Positions 37,537-46,945 of a DNA stretch of 64,000 nucleotides are shown one piece after another. The notes beneath the pieces were generated by a model. It saw nothing but the letters and a program-made list of their open reading frames with translations. It searched no databases and had not been told where the DNA came from. The DNA is taken from the NCBI RefSeq assembly GCF_006385705.1, contig NZ_VFRQ01000011.1, positions 1 to 64,000 on the forward strand, in the 5' to 3' direction. This DNA is from Pontibacter mangrovi (GTDB taxonomy: Bacteria; Bacteroidota; Bacteroidia; Cytophagales; Hymenobacteraceae). A program made the position numbers and the translations under genes. Each line of letters starts with the position of its first letter. Positions within the stretch are counted from its first letter, which is position 1.

Positions 37537-37556
37537 ATTGCTCTCAGTATTTAAAG

Positions 37557-40550
37557 TTAAGCTAAGTTTCTAATTTTAGTCAGGTACGTTACGTTTGGCT
37601 GGGTGTTAAGCTCTTCCAGTACGTGGAAGGCGCGCTCACCCTGCTGACGCGCAAGAACCTTAGAGATACGGCTTTCCGGATCCTTCATGTCACCGAACAC
37701 AATGGCCTCTGTCGGGCAAGACTGTGCACAGGCTGTTACGATCTCTCCATCTTTCGGTCTTCTGTTCTCACGCTTCGCCTCCAGCTTACCAAGCTGCACA
37801 CGCTGCACACAGAAAGAGCATTTCTCCATCACACCTCTGGCACGTACGGTCACGTCTGGGTTCAGCACCATCTTACCAAGGTCATTGTTCATCGGCTCGT
37901 TAAACCCGAACTTGTCGTTGTTCGCGTAAGCGAACCAGTTAAAGCGACGCACTTTGTAAGGGCAGTTGTTTGCGCAGTAACGTGTACCAACGCAACGGTT
38001 GTACGCCATCTGGTTCAGGCCTTCGGAGCTGTGCATGGTTGCAGCCACCGGACAAACCGTTTCGCACGGAGCGTGGTTACAGTGCTGGCAAAGCATCGGC
38101 TGGAAGATCACAGACGGGTTATCTGCCGGATGCTCCATTGTCGCGTAGTCTTTCTCCTCGTGCTCTCTTGCGCTGTAGTATCTATCGATACGCATCCAGT
38201 GCATTTCACGACGGTTCAAGATCTCAGCTTTACCAACTACAGGAATGTTGTTTTCGACGTTACAGCTCATGGTACAGGCACCGCAGCCTATACATGAGTT
38301 CAGGTCGATCACCATTCCCCAGTGGTGGTTCTTATACTCGTAATCGTCCCAAAGAGAGATAGTGGCAGGCTTGGCAGGCCCCTCATGGGTAGCCAGCCTT
38401 ACATACTCCGTTACTTCCTTAGGATTCTCTTTATACTTCGCTAGTGTGTTCTCTTGCACCACGATACGGTCCATGATCGTGTGGTGCGTCTGCGTTTGGG
38501 CGATAGGAGAAGTAGCATTTGTTTTCTCCAGCTTTACACCGCTGGTATACAATACCACATCATCTGCTACCGTTGCAATAGGGAAAGCATTTGCACCTAA
38601 TCCTTTTGCCACCGGCATAGTGTCCAGTTCGCGGCCGTAGCCCATGGCGATAGCCACAGTGCCTGGCGCTTGGCCTGGCTGTACCAGGGCTGGCAGCTCA
38701 ATGCTTTCGTTGTTGGCAAATGTTACCTTCAGCACATCACCCTGCACTACACTCATTTCCTCTGCCATCTGGCGAGGCATGGCAACATAGTTACCCCACG
38801 TAGCCTTAGAAACCGGATCTGGCAGCTCCTGCAGCCATGGGTTGTTCGAGAACTCACCCGCTCCAATGCTCACTTTCTCATAAAGAACGGCCTCAATAGC
38901 GCTTGGCTGAATTTTCTTAACAGAAGCTGTGCTTGCAGCTGCAGTGCTGGATTTCACCTTCAACAGGCTCGTACCGTTCTCAAGCACGCCGTCGTGCACC
39001 GCTTTCTCCCAGAACTTGTTGAAGTCGCCGCTTGCCACTGATCTCCAGTTGCTACGAATATACTCATAGAAGTCAGTCTTCTGATCGCTCCACACCAGCA
39101 GACTGTCCTGCATCTGGCGTGTAGTGAAGATCGGGCTGATGGCTGGCTGCGCCAGGCTCAGGAAGCCTTTCTTAGGTTCAAAGTCGTTCCAGGACTCCAG
39201 GTAGTGGCTGTCTGGTGTAATGAAGTCAGCCAGTTTAGAAGTTTCCTCCACTCTGTCAGCGAAAGATACTTTCAGGCCAACTTTCTTCAGGCCGCTCACG
39301 ATTTTAGCAGACAGCGGGTGGTTGTAAACCGGGTTGGCATTGTAGAAGAACACGGCCCCTACAGAACCTGCGTTCATCTCGTTCACCAGGCGGATCATAT
39401 CCGCATCACTTCCCTGCTTCACATAGTATGGCGCAGCGGTATCGATTGTAGAGCCTTCAGCACCCAAGGCGCTGTTAATCGCTTTTACCATCGCCTGTAT
39501 GCCTGGGTCGTTTGACCCTGACACCACCAGCGCTTTGCCGTTATTCGCTTTCAGCTCCTTTACAGCTGCAGCCAACGCTTTCGCACTGGCTCCAGGGCCA
39601 GAGGCCGCTCCGCCGCCCGTGATGGCATTGTACAGCGCCTTCACCAGGTCAGCCTCCTCAGAAGGCTTGATAGGCACACGTACGTCTGCGTTTGAACCAG
39701 TCAGCGACAGCATGGTCTCAAACTGATAGTGACGCGACATAGCCGGGCTATCCGGATTTAATTTTCTTGTCTGGATGTACTGCTTAGCAAACGGAACCGG
39801 AGCAACCCATGTGCCCAGGAAGTCGGCGTTGATGCCCACAATAACATTTGCTTTACTGAAGTCATACCCTGGTATAACGCCGCCGTTTGCCTGCAGCAGT
39901 CCTGAGGCAGAGTTCGGGTCATACGTTACGTGCTCAAAGTTAGAGAAACGGCTTCCGAACTCGTCGATCAGCTTCTTGGTGGATGGGCTGATGATAGTTG
40001 TAGAAACAAAGGCCACTTTGCCGTTCACATTGGCTAAGCGAGACTTGATCTGCTTATCCACGTCCTCCCATTTCGCCTCTTTCTCGGCAGCCAGTGGGTA
40101 GCGCAGACGGTTGATGTCATACAGCCCCAGCAGAGAGCCTTGTGCTTTTGAGCTTGTGCCCAGCGGGGTTAGCGATGAGCTTGGGTTTGGCTCGATTTTA
40201 ATAGGTCTTCCTTCACGTGTTTTTACCAGAATGCTGTTGTAATCACCGTTTAGGAAAAAAGTAGAAGCATACCAGTTTGCAGTGCCTGGCTCTACGTCTA
40301 CCGGCTTGTTCAGGTATGGGATAGCCTTTCTCACTGGCGCTTCGCAAGAGGCCAATGACACGGCAGCCATACTAAAGCCTAATAATTTAAGGAAGTCGCG
40401 GCGGTGAGTTTTGCCATTTGAAGACGACTCTCCCCCTTCCACTTCATTAACCGGCAGGAATTCTGGAAACTCATTGTGAGCATGCTTTGCGAATTCCGGA
40501 GCGTTCTCCAGCTCCTCAATTCCTTTCCAGTATTTTATTCTGTCTTGCAT
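37557..40550 (-). CDS. actB: Alternative complex III iron-sulfur subunit ActB
   Basis: 997 residues, a fusion of a molybdopterin-oxidoreductase-like domain (no convincing cofactor site) with a C-terminal four-cluster ferredoxin domain. The N-terminal Tat-type signal [12 protein letters not shown] (49-60) lies after an unusual 48-residue lead, the TAT-variant form known in this family. Four cysteine groups near the C-terminus begin [35 protein letters not shown] and CSFCVQ...CAQSC, enough for one 3Fe-4S and three 4Fe-4S clusters. It passes electrons from quinol oxidation to ActA hemes. Confidence 0.95.
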   Translation of the reverse strand: MQDRIKYWKGIEELENAPEFAKHAHNEFPEFLPVNEVEGGESSSNGKTHRRDFLKLLGFSMAAVSLASCEAPVRKAIPYLNKPVDVEPGTANWYASTFFLNGDYNSILVKTREGRPIKIEPNPSSSLTPLGTSSKAQGSLLGLYDINRLRYPLAAEKEAKWEDVDKQIKSRLANVNGKVAFVSTTIISPSTKKLIDEFGSRFSNFEHVTYDPNSASGLLQANGGVIPGYDFSKANVIVGINADFLGTWVAPVPFAKQYIQTRKLNPDSPAMSRHYQFETMLSLTGSNADVRVPIKPSEEADLVKALYNAITGGGAASGPGASAKALAAAVKELKANNGKALVVSGSNDPGIQAMVKAINSALGAEGSTIDTAAPYYVKQGSDADMIRLVNEMNAGSVGAVFFYNANPVYNHPLSAKIVSGLKKVGLKVSFADRVEETSKLADFITPDSHYLESWNDFEPKKGFLSLAQPAISPIFTTRQMQDSLLVWSDQKTDFYEYIRSNWRSVASGDFNKFWEKAVHDGVLENGTSLLKVKSSTAAASTASVKKIQPSAIEAVLYEKVSIGAGEFSNNPWLQELPDPVSKATWGNYVAMPRQMAEEMSVVQGDVLKVTFANNESIELPALVQPGQAPGTVAIAMGYGRELDTMPVAKGLGANAFPIATVADDVVLYTSGVKLEKTNATSPIAQTQTHHTIMDRIVVQENTLAKYKENPKEVTEYVRLATHEGPAKPATISLWDDYEYKNHHWGMVIDLNSCIGCGACTMSCNVENNIPVVGKAEILNRREMHWMRIDRYYSAREHEEKDYATMEHPADNPSVIFQPMLCQHCNHAPCETVCPVAATMHSSEGLNQMAYNRCVGTRYCANNCPYKVRRFNWFAYANNDKFGFNEPMNNDLGKMVLNPDVTVRARGVMEKCSFCVQRVQLGKLEAKRENRRPKDGEIVTACAQSCPTEAIVFGDMKDPESRISKVLARQQGERAFHVLEELNTQPNVTYLTKIRNLA

Positions 40551-40592
40551 ATTATATCTAGAAAACTCGACTACTTATTTGAAAAAGGGTTA

Positions 40593-41912
40593 TTAGTAGT
40601 GGCACTTAGAACACTCTGTACCACCATTGGAAGCCACGGTAAATGCTCCTTTAGAAGAGGCGTCATGAAGCTCTACTAACTTATCATAGTACTCATTGCC
40701 TTCCGTATTCAGAGGAGTTTCGCGGTGACAGTCAATACACCAGCCCATGGTAAGCGGAGAGTACTGGTATACTACCTCCATCTCCTGGATAGGTCCGTGA
40801 CAGGTCTGGCACTCAATGCCACCCACTTTGGTGTGCTGTGAGTGGTTAAAGTATGCCAGGTCCGGCAGGTTATGGATACGCACCCACTGGATCGGCTCAT
40901 TACGCTCTATAGCCTTGTAAATCTTCTGGATCTCAGCAGACTCAGTTTTAATCTGGCTATGGCAGTTCATACAGATGTTAGCTGAAGGAATGCTGGCGCT
41001 TCTGCTCTTGTACACAGTAGAGTGGCAGTAGTTACAGTCGATCTGGTGATCGCCGGCATGCAGCTTATGAGAGAAAGCGATCGGCTGCTTTGGCTGGTAC
41101 CCTTGCTGAATACCGATACCCATTACTTTATCTATACTTAAATCAACCAGCACCACCACAAAGATCAGCAGCACCAGTGCGCGAACAGCCTTAGACTTGT
41201 ATACTTTAGAGAAGTCAAAGCGCTGGTTCACCACCTCTGTGTCATACTCGTTCAGCGTGCGGTTCTTGTTCAGGTAGTTTTTCAGAAGCGATGTGATCAG
41301 CAACAGCGTCACCACCAGCACGATCAGCACAATAATCAGCACCACCAGCACGATATCCAGGTATCCGCCGATAGCGCTAGCTGCGCCAACCGCCTCTGTT
41401 CCAACGCTCTCGCCTGCCGTTACTCCTTCGGGGCCAGCTGCCGGAGCAGATGTCACACCCTGACCAGAGGAGATATAAGCCAGAATAGACTTGATCTCGT
41501 CATCAGAGAAAGCAAAAGAAGGCATCGCCTGCTTGTTGAACTCGTTATAAATCGCTACCGCGTCGGCATCGCCAGACTGGATAAGCGCCTGTGAATTTTT
41601 CACCCACTTGAGCAGCCATGCCTCGCTGCGTCTTTCTGTCACACCCTGCAAACCAGGACCAACAATCACATCAGACCCTGCCGAGTGGCAAACAGCACAG
41701 TTGTTTTTGAACAGAGACTCTCCTGCCGAAATTACCGCAGGGTCTCCCGTCGAAGCCTCCGCACCAGCAGTAGCTCCCGGGTCAACCCCTTTTGTAGCCA
41801 CATCCGCCTGCTCACTGGCTCCCTCTTGAGCAAGAGCACCAAATGACACCACCAGGGACAACAGGAAGGCGCAGAAAAATCTTGATTGAGTTTTGAGTAT
41901 ACAGCTAATCAT
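40593..41912 (-). CDS. actA: Alternative complex III multiheme cytochrome ActA with extra N-terminal cytochrome c domain
   Basis: 439 residues from ATG 41912 (a TTG two codons upstream is also open). Signal segment about 10-28; a class I cytochrome c domain with CAVCH (72-76) and a plausible Met ligand in AMPSF; an Ala/Gly linker; two spans (about 186-210, 244-260); then five CxxCH motifs at 293, 314, 368, 392 and 434, the classic pentaheme ActA. The total of six heme sites exceeds the usual pentaheme subunit, so a monoheme cytochrome appears fused at the N-terminus. First gene of the operon. Confidence 0.93.
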   Translation of the reverse strand: MISCILKTQSRFFCAFLLSLVVSFGALAQEGASEQADVATKGVDPGATAGAEASTGDPAVISAGESLFKNNCAVCHSAGSDVIVGPGLQGVTERRSEAWLLKWVKNSQALIQSGDADAVAIYNEFNKQAMPSFAFSDDEIKSILAYISSGQGVTSAPAAGPEGVTAGESVGTEAVGAASAIGGYLDIVLVVLIIVLIVLVVTLLLITSLLKNYLNKNRTLNEYDTEVVNQRFDFSKVYKSKAVRALVLLIFVVVLVDLSIDKVMGIGIQQGYQPKQPIAFSHKLHAGDHQIDCNYCHSTVYKSRSASIPSANICMNCHSQIKTESAEIQKIYKAIERNEPIQWVRIHNLPDLAYFNHSQHTKVGGIECQTCHGPIQEMEVVYQYSPLTMGWCIDCHRETPLNTEGNEYYDKLVELHDASSKGAFTVASNGGTECSKCHY

Positions 41913-41965
41913 AGCCAAGATTACGTGTGTTTAGTATATGATATGGAGAATTTACTTTACGGGCA

Positions 41966-41996
41966 CAAATCTACTATGCGAAATCCATTAATCAAA
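41966..41996 (-). promoter_or_regulatory. Promoter of the act-cox operon
   Basis: On the minus strand TTTG (41993-41996), 19-bp spacer, TAGATTTG (41966-41973): an exact match to TTTG-N19-TAnnTTTG. The leader to the actA ATG is about 45 nt. The rest of the gap up to 42400 is A+T-rich, with no gene I can support. Confidence 0.85.
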
Positions 41997-42405
41997 CATA
42001 ATAAGTTTATTATTTCCCCCTCCCGGCACTCCCTCTCCTACTCTACTCTTTAACACCCAATAATGCCCTTCCCGATGGTTTTATGGCGCATTTATTTATA
42101 TTCATTCTAAATAAAAGCTGCTTTTCAGCAATTTTACCCAAACAGGAAAAGTTACAATTACTCCTGTTATCGCACCATATATTCAGCATTGTCTTGCTGC
42201 ATATTATCAGTGCTATTCTCCCTAATCTTGAGGACTTTCTAAGCTCCTTTTTTGCCTGTCACCTGAGCGGCACCACCCGCCCTTCTTTGTACCTATATAT
42301 ATAAGTATAGCGCCCTGCCCTTGCCTATCACCCGGCCCATGATCATGTATAGTGACTGCTTGCGCTACCTATTCAGCTCCATTCACTCTTTTTACTGCAG
42401 CAAAG

Positions 42406-42438
42406 TATTGCTATTGAGAAAGAAACAACATACCTTTG
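42406..42438 (+). promoter_or_regulatory. Promoter of rpsF-rpsR-rplI
   Basis: TATTG (42406-42410), 20-bp spacer, perfect TACCTTTG (42431-42438), 31 bp before the rpsF ATG. Confidence 0.8.
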
Positions 42439-42469
42439 CAGGCTAAATTTATAACCATAAATCGAACCG

Positions 42470-42838
42470 ATGGAATTGAGAAATTACGAAACTGTCTTCA
42501 TCCTGACTCCGTTGCTCAACGAGACTCAGATGCAGGAAACGGTCGAGAAGTTCAGAGAGGTGCTAAAGGAAAATGGCGCCGACGTTATCCACGAAGAAAA
42601 CTGGGGTCTTCGCAAATTGGCTTATCCAATCCAGAAGAAGTCTACAGGTTTCTATCACCTGATCGAGTTTAAGGCACCTACTAACGTAGTAGACGCGCTT
42701 GAGCTGGCTTATCGCCGTGATGAAAAAGTAGTTCGTTTCTTGACAACTGCCCTTGACAAGCACGCTGTGGCTTACAACGAGCGCAGAAGAAACGGCGAGT
42801 TCAAATCACAAGCTAAAAAAGAGGAGGTTAAAGGATAA
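42470..42838 (+). CDS. rpsF: 30S ribosomal protein bS6
   Basis: 122-residue ribosomal protein bS6, which pairs with bS18 on the 30S platform. The N-terminus [20 protein letters not shown] and the block [24 protein letters not shown] are diagnostic. Its own start has no Shine-Dalgarno sequence, only an A-rich leader, as is normal in this phylum. The stop overlaps the rpsR ATG (TAATG). The end of the gene encodes the Shine-Dalgarno sequence for rpsR. Confidence 0.97.
   Translation: MELRNYETVFILTPLLNETQMQETVEKFREVLKENGADVIHEENWGLRKLAYPIQKKSTGFYHLIEFKAPTNVVDALELAYRRDEKVVRFLTTALDKHAVAYNERRRNGEFKSQAKKEEVKG
42822..42828 (+). promoter_or_regulatory. Shine-Dalgarno sequence of rpsR
   Basis: AGGAGGT, 9 nt before the rpsR ATG (42838) and inside the end of rpsF. 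Strong complementarity to the 16S 3' end is unusual in Bacteroidota. Confidence 0.8.
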
Positions 42839-43089
42839 TGAGCTTAGTTAACGAAAGAGTACACAAACAAGAGAACCGTCAGAAATACTGTCGTTTCAAG
42901 AAGAGCGGTATCAAGTATATCGACTACAAGGATGGCAACTTCCTGCTGAAGTTCGTGAACGAGCAGGGCAAGATCCTTCCTAGAAGACTGACAGGTACTA
43001 GCCTGAAGTTCCAGCGCAAAGTGTCTCAGGCTGTGGCCCGTGCAAGACACCTTGCCATTTTACCTTATGTAACGGATTCTTTAAAATAA
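42838..43089 (+). CDS. rpsR: 30S ribosomal protein bS18
   Basis: 83 residues, with [49 protein letters not shown], the bS18 core. It binds next to bS6 on the 30S platform. In a Flavobacterium ribosome structure, bS18 together with bS6 and bS21 was reported to sequester the anti-Shine-Dalgarno tail of 16S rRNA, so a strong Shine-Dalgarno sequence ahead of this gene is of regulatory interest. ATG overlaps the rpsF stop. Confidence 0.97.
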   Translation: MSLVNERVHKQENRQKYCRFKKSGIKYIDYKDGNFLLKFVNEQGKILPRRLTGTSLKFQRKVSQAVARARHLAILPYVTDSLK

Positions 43090-43095
43090 GGAGGT
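43087..43095 (+). promoter_or_regulatory. Shine-Dalgarno sequence of rplI
   Basis: TAAGGAGGT, a full 9-nt complement to the usual 16S 3' end, 6 nt before the rplI ATG at 43102. The TAA is also the rpsR stop codon. Confidence 0.85.
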
Positions 43096-43101
43096 CGAAC
43101 G

Positions 43102-43545
43102 ATGGAAGTAATACTTAAAGACGACGTTAAAGGCCTCGGCTACAAGAACGATATTGTTGAGGTAAAACCAGGATACGGCCGTAACTACCTGATCCCGCAG
43201 GGGCTGGCAGTTATCGCTGACAAATCAAGCAGAAAAGTAGTAGCTGAGAACATCCGTCAGGCTGCGCACAAAGCTGAGAAGATCAAGAACGACGCGCAGG
43301 AGCTGGCTAACAGCATCGGCGACATCACACTGGAGCTTCCTGCTAAAGTGGGTGAGACTGGCAAGATCTTCGGTTCAGTAACCACCCTGCAGCTTTCTGA
43401 CGCCCTGAAAGCAAAAGGATTTGACGTAGACCGTAAGCGTATCTCTTTTGACCAGGACGTGAAAACTGCTGGCGAGTATACCGCTACCCTGAACCTGCAC
43501 AAAGAAGTGAAGCACCAGGTTAAGTTTAACGTGGTGGCTGAATAG
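43102..43545 (+). CDS. rplI: 50S ribosomal protein bL9
   Basis: 147 residues. The N-terminal domain MEVILKDDVKGLGYKNDIVEVKPGYGRNYLIPQG carries the bL9 signature, and a long helix and C-terminal domain follow. Third gene of the operon, 12 bp after rpsR, with a perfect Shine-Dalgarno sequence and a strong terminator downstream. Confidence 0.97.
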   Translation: MEVILKDDVKGLGYKNDIVEVKPGYGRNYLIPQGLAVIADKSSRKVVAENIRQAAHKAEKIKNDAQELANSIGDITLELPAKVGETGKIFGSVTTLQLSDALKAKGFDVDRKRISFDQDVKTAGEYTATLNLHKEVKHQVKFNVVAE

Positions 43546-43567
43546 TCATTCTGAAAAGACTACTACC

Positions 43568-43603
43568 AAAGCGTCCTGCCCCACCGGCAGGACGCTTTTT
43601 TTT
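43568..43603 (+). terminator. Terminator after rplI
   Basis: A perfect stem GCGTCCTGCC/GGCAGGACGC (43571-43580, 43586-43595), flanked by AAA/TTT pairs and a run of eight T. Confidence 0.95.
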
Positions 43604-43644
43604 GCCATATTGCACCGTATACAACAAGTATAACAGCAGAAGCT

Positions 43645-44631
43645 ATGTTCCGGACAGAAGTTAAAGTGGCGCAAACCGACCTCGACCTGAGCCTGCAGGA
43701 CAAGGTGCTGACCGTTGGTTCGTGCTTTGCCACTGTGATAGGCGATAAACTGCAGCAGCACAAGGTGGATGCTCTGGTAAACCCCTTCGGCACTTTGTTT
43801 AACCCACTTTCTGTCTGCTCGCTGTTATCGGCGGCGGCGAAAGATACCGGCAAGTATAGTCCGGAGTTGGTGCAGCGCGACGGCATTTGGTACGCGTATG
43901 ACCTGCACTCATCCCTCTCCAGCCCACATAAAGAAGAGCTGCTGCAGTTAGTGCAAAGCCGGATGCAGGAAACAAAAGCGCAGCTGCAGCAGAGCTCCCT
44001 CCTGGTCATCACACTAGGCACCGCCATCGCTTACCGGCTACGGCAAACCGGCGAGGTAGTAGCTAACTGCCACAAGCTACCCGCCAGCCTCTTTGAGCGT
44101 GTGCTGCTGCCCATCGGGGAAATGCAAACTGCCTTTGAGCAAATGCTGGACCATCTGAAGCAGGCGAACCCTTCGCTGAAAGTGATCCTGACCGTGAGCC
44201 CGGTGCGGCATATAAAGGAAACGATAGAGCTGAACAGCGTGAGCAAGGCCAGTTTACGGGTGCTGTGCCACCAGCTGCAGCAGGCGCACGAGGAGGTTTT
44301 ATACTTTCCGGCGTACGAAATCATGATGGACGACCTGCGCGACTACCGCTTTTACAAAGAAGACATGCTGCACCCTTCCGCCCTGGCCGAAGACTACATT
44401 TGGCAGAAGTTTGTAGACGCCTGCTACGCGCCTGCTTTCCGGCAATTTATGCAAGAATGGGAGAAACTGCAGCGAGCCGTGGCGCACAGGCCTTTCCACC
44501 CCGAGGCCGAGGCGCACCAGCAGTTTGTGCAGCGCACGCTGCAGCAGCTACAGGCACTGGAACAGAAGTATAACATCAAGGCAACCCAGGAAAAAGAATC
44601 CCTCCGGCAGCAGCTGCTGCCCAAGCCGTAG
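43645..44631 (+). CDS. GSCFA-domain protein
   Basis: 328 residues. The GSCFA motif that names the family is at residues 25-29 (LTVGSCFAT), followed by NPFGTLFNP, the segment LVITLGTAIAYR, and ILTVSPVRHIKETIELNSVSKA, with DMLHPSALAEDYIW near the C-terminus. These features suggest an SGNH-hydrolase-like fold acting on an unknown, possibly glycan, substrate; the function is not established for the family. ATG start, apparently monocistronic. Confidence 0.9.
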   Translation: MFRTEVKVAQTDLDLSLQDKVLTVGSCFATVIGDKLQQHKVDALVNPFGTLFNPLSVCSLLSAAAKDTGKYSPELVQRDGIWYAYDLHSSLSSPHKEELLQLVQSRMQETKAQLQQSSLLVITLGTAIAYRLRQTGEVVANCHKLPASLFERVLLPIGEMQTAFEQMLDHLKQANPSLKVILTVSPVRHIKETIELNSVSKASLRVLCHQLQQAHEEVLYFPAYEIMMDDLRDYRFYKEDMLHPSALAEDYIWQKFVDACYAPAFRQFMQEWEKLQRAVAHRPFHPEAEAHQQFVQRTLQQLQALEQKYNIKATQEKESLRQQLLPKP

Positions 44632-44769
44632 CCCGCCTAAAACACTTTTGCCTGGCTGGTGCGTAAACCAAACCACACAAACCTACAAATGGCACCGTGG
44701 TTATACTTGCAGACGAAGGTTTATACTTTTAAATCCTGCAAGTATGGCCGTTGTTAACCACTTGACGCT

Positions 44770-46839
44770 ATGGCAGAGAAGAACAGAGAACCGAACAGGC
44801 TTATACATGAAAGCAGCCCTTACCTGTTGCAGCACGCCTACAACCCTGTAGACTGGCACGCTTGGGGCGACGAGGCGCTACAGAAGGCAAAGCAGCAGGA
44901 CAAACCCATACTGGTAAGCATTGGCTACGCCGCCTGCCACTGGTGCCATGTCATGGAACGGGAGGCGTTTGAGAACACCAAAATCGCCCAGGCGATGAAC
45001 CGGCATTTTGTGTGCATCAAAGTAGACCGCGAAGAGCGCCCCGACGTGGACGCGATTTATATGGACACGCTGGCGGCCATGGGCATACAGGGCGGCTGGC
45101 CGCTCAATGTTTTCCTGACGCCCGAAGCCAAGCCCTTTTACGGCGGCACCTACTTTCCGCCGAAGCAGTGGGAGGCGCTACTTACCAGCATAGCCGAGGC
45201 TTACCAGAAAAACAGAGCAGACCTCGACGCCTCTGCCGAGCAGTTTGTGGCACACCTGAACCTGAGCGAGCTGGAGAAGTATGGTTTAAAGCAGCCGAAC
45301 TACCATGTGCTGGAGGACGATTTCAAGCTGATCGGGCACAACATCAGCCGGAACTTTGACAAGCGGTACGGGGGCATGGGCCAGGCGCCTAAATTCCCGA
45401 TGCCCTCCAACTACCTGTTCCTGCTGCGCTACCTTCACCACACCCAAGACCAAACGATCCAAAACCACATCAACCTGACGCTGCGGGAAATGGCCTACGG
45501 CGGCATTTACGACCAGATAGGCGGAGGCTTTGCGCGCTACTCTGTGGATGAGCAGTGGCTGGTGCCGCATTTCGAGAAAATGCTGTACGACAATGGTCAA
45601 CTGGTAAGTCTGTACGCGGAGGCTTACCAGGCCACGCACGAGGCGCTGTACCATGATGTGGTGTTTGAAACCATAGCCTTTGTGGAGCGGGAACTGATGA
45701 GCCCCGAAGGAGGCTTCTACTCCTCGCTGGATGCAGACAGCGAGGGCGAGGAAGGCAAATTTTATACCTATACCAAAGATGAACTGCACACTGTTTTAGG
45801 TGACGAGGAGCCCCTATTCTCAAAATATTACCACGCCACCGCCACCGGCAACTTTGAGCATGGCCGCAACATCCTGCACCGCCGCATCCCGGACGAAAAG
45901 TTTGCCGAGGAAAACGAGCTGGAGCAGGACGTGCTGGAGGAGATGGTGCGCGACTGGAAACAAAAGCTCATGCAGGTACGCGCCCAACGCACCCGCCCGG
46001 CCCTCGACGACAAGATCCTGACCTCCTGGAACGCGCTGATGCTAAAGGGGCTGGCGGATGCTTATTATACGTTCGGGAACAAGCATTTCTTAGAGCTGGC
46101 CCTGAAAAACGCGGCTTTTATACTTGACAACCTAAAGAAAGGCGACAGGCTCTACCACAACTACAAACAGGGCAAGGCCACAATAACGGGCTTCCTGGAA
46201 GACTATGCGCTGCTGATCCGGGCGCTGCTACGCCTGTATGAAGTAACGTTTGACGAGAAATGGCTCCTGGAGGCCAAACAGCTGGCGGATTATACCTTGG
46301 ATAATTTTCTGGATGAGGCGGAGCGGCTCTTCTTCTTCACCGATAAGAACGCCGGCAAACTGGTAGCCCGCAAAAAAGAGATCTTCGACAACGTTGTTCC
46401 CTCCTCCAACTCGGTTATGGCCACCAACCTGCACCTGTTAGGTTTATACTTTGATGAAGGCCGCTACGCGTTGCTTTCTGATGAGATGCTGGCGCGGGTA
46501 AAGGAGCTGTTACTAAAAGAGCCGTCTCACCTGAGCAACTGGGCCTCTTTATACTTCCAGAAGCTAACGCCCACCGCCGAGGTAGTGATTGTGGGTCCCA
46601 AAGCCCCGGAAATGCGCGCAGAGCTTACCTCCTTTTACCTGCCCAACGTTGTGCTGGCCGGCGCCACCGAGGCCACCCAAAGCAGGCTGCCGCTGCTGCA
46701 CGACAGGCCCGCCATCAACGGAAAAACCACCGTGTACGTGTGCTATAACAAAACCTGTCAGTTGCCGGTGCATACGGCCGCCGAGGCGCTGAAACAGCTA
46801 AGGGACGCCGAGCTGCCGCCGAAATTCCCTACGCTATAG
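44770..46839 (+). CDS. DUF255 thioredoxin-domain protein (YyaL/SPATA20 family)
   Basis: 689 residues. The N-terminal thioredoxin-like domain begins [21 protein letters not shown] and has CHWC at 56-59 followed by HVMEREAF. The rest (about 190-689) is an alpha/alpha toroid of the six-hairpin glycosidase type, with [32 protein letters not shown]. The family is widespread from bacteria to mammals and has no settled biochemical role. ATG start at 44770. Three AAGTATA/TATACTT heptamers fall inside this gene and two in the leader. Confidence 0.93.
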   Translation: MAEKNREPNRLIHESSPYLLQHAYNPVDWHAWGDEALQKAKQQDKPILVSIGYAACHWCHVMEREAFENTKIAQAMNRHFVCIKVDREERPDVDAIYMDTLAAMGIQGGWPLNVFLTPEAKPFYGGTYFPPKQWEALLTSIAEAYQKNRADLDASAEQFVAHLNLSELEKYGLKQPNYHVLEDDFKLIGHNISRNFDKRYGGMGQAPKFPMPSNYLFLLRYLHHTQDQTIQNHINLTLREMAYGGIYDQIGGGFARYSVDEQWLVPHFEKMLYDNGQLVSLYAEAYQATHEALYHDVVFETIAFVERELMSPEGGFYSSLDADSEGEEGKFYTYTKDELHTVLGDEEPLFSKYYHATATGNFEHGRNILHRRIPDEKFAEENELEQDVLEEMVRDWKQKLMQVRAQRTRPALDDKILTSWNALMLKGLADAYYTFGNKHFLELALKNAAFILDNLKKGDRLYHNYKQGKATITGFLEDYALLIRALLRLYEVTFDEKWLLEAKQLADYTLDNFLDEAERLFFFTDKNAGKLVARKKEIFDNVVPSSNSVMATNLHLLGLYFDEGRYALLSDEMLARVKELLLKEPSHLSNWASLYFQKLTPTAEVVIVGPKAPEMRAELTSFYLPNVVLAGATEATQSRLPLLHDRPAINGKTTVYVCYNKTCQLPVHTAAEALKQLRDAELPPKFPTL

Positions 46840-46945
46840 TTCGTTTATTGCCCAGCTTATACTTTTATCATTAGCCTCAGTGCTTTCTACTGTGCCGGCT
46901 AGTGTGTAAATTAGAGGCGTAAACTAACTAATTTCCAACCTACTG

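Noticed and set aside
42083..42304. 73-codon frame between actA and rpsF
   Set aside because: A+T-rich intergenic DNA with divergent promoters nearby; composition looks non-coding.
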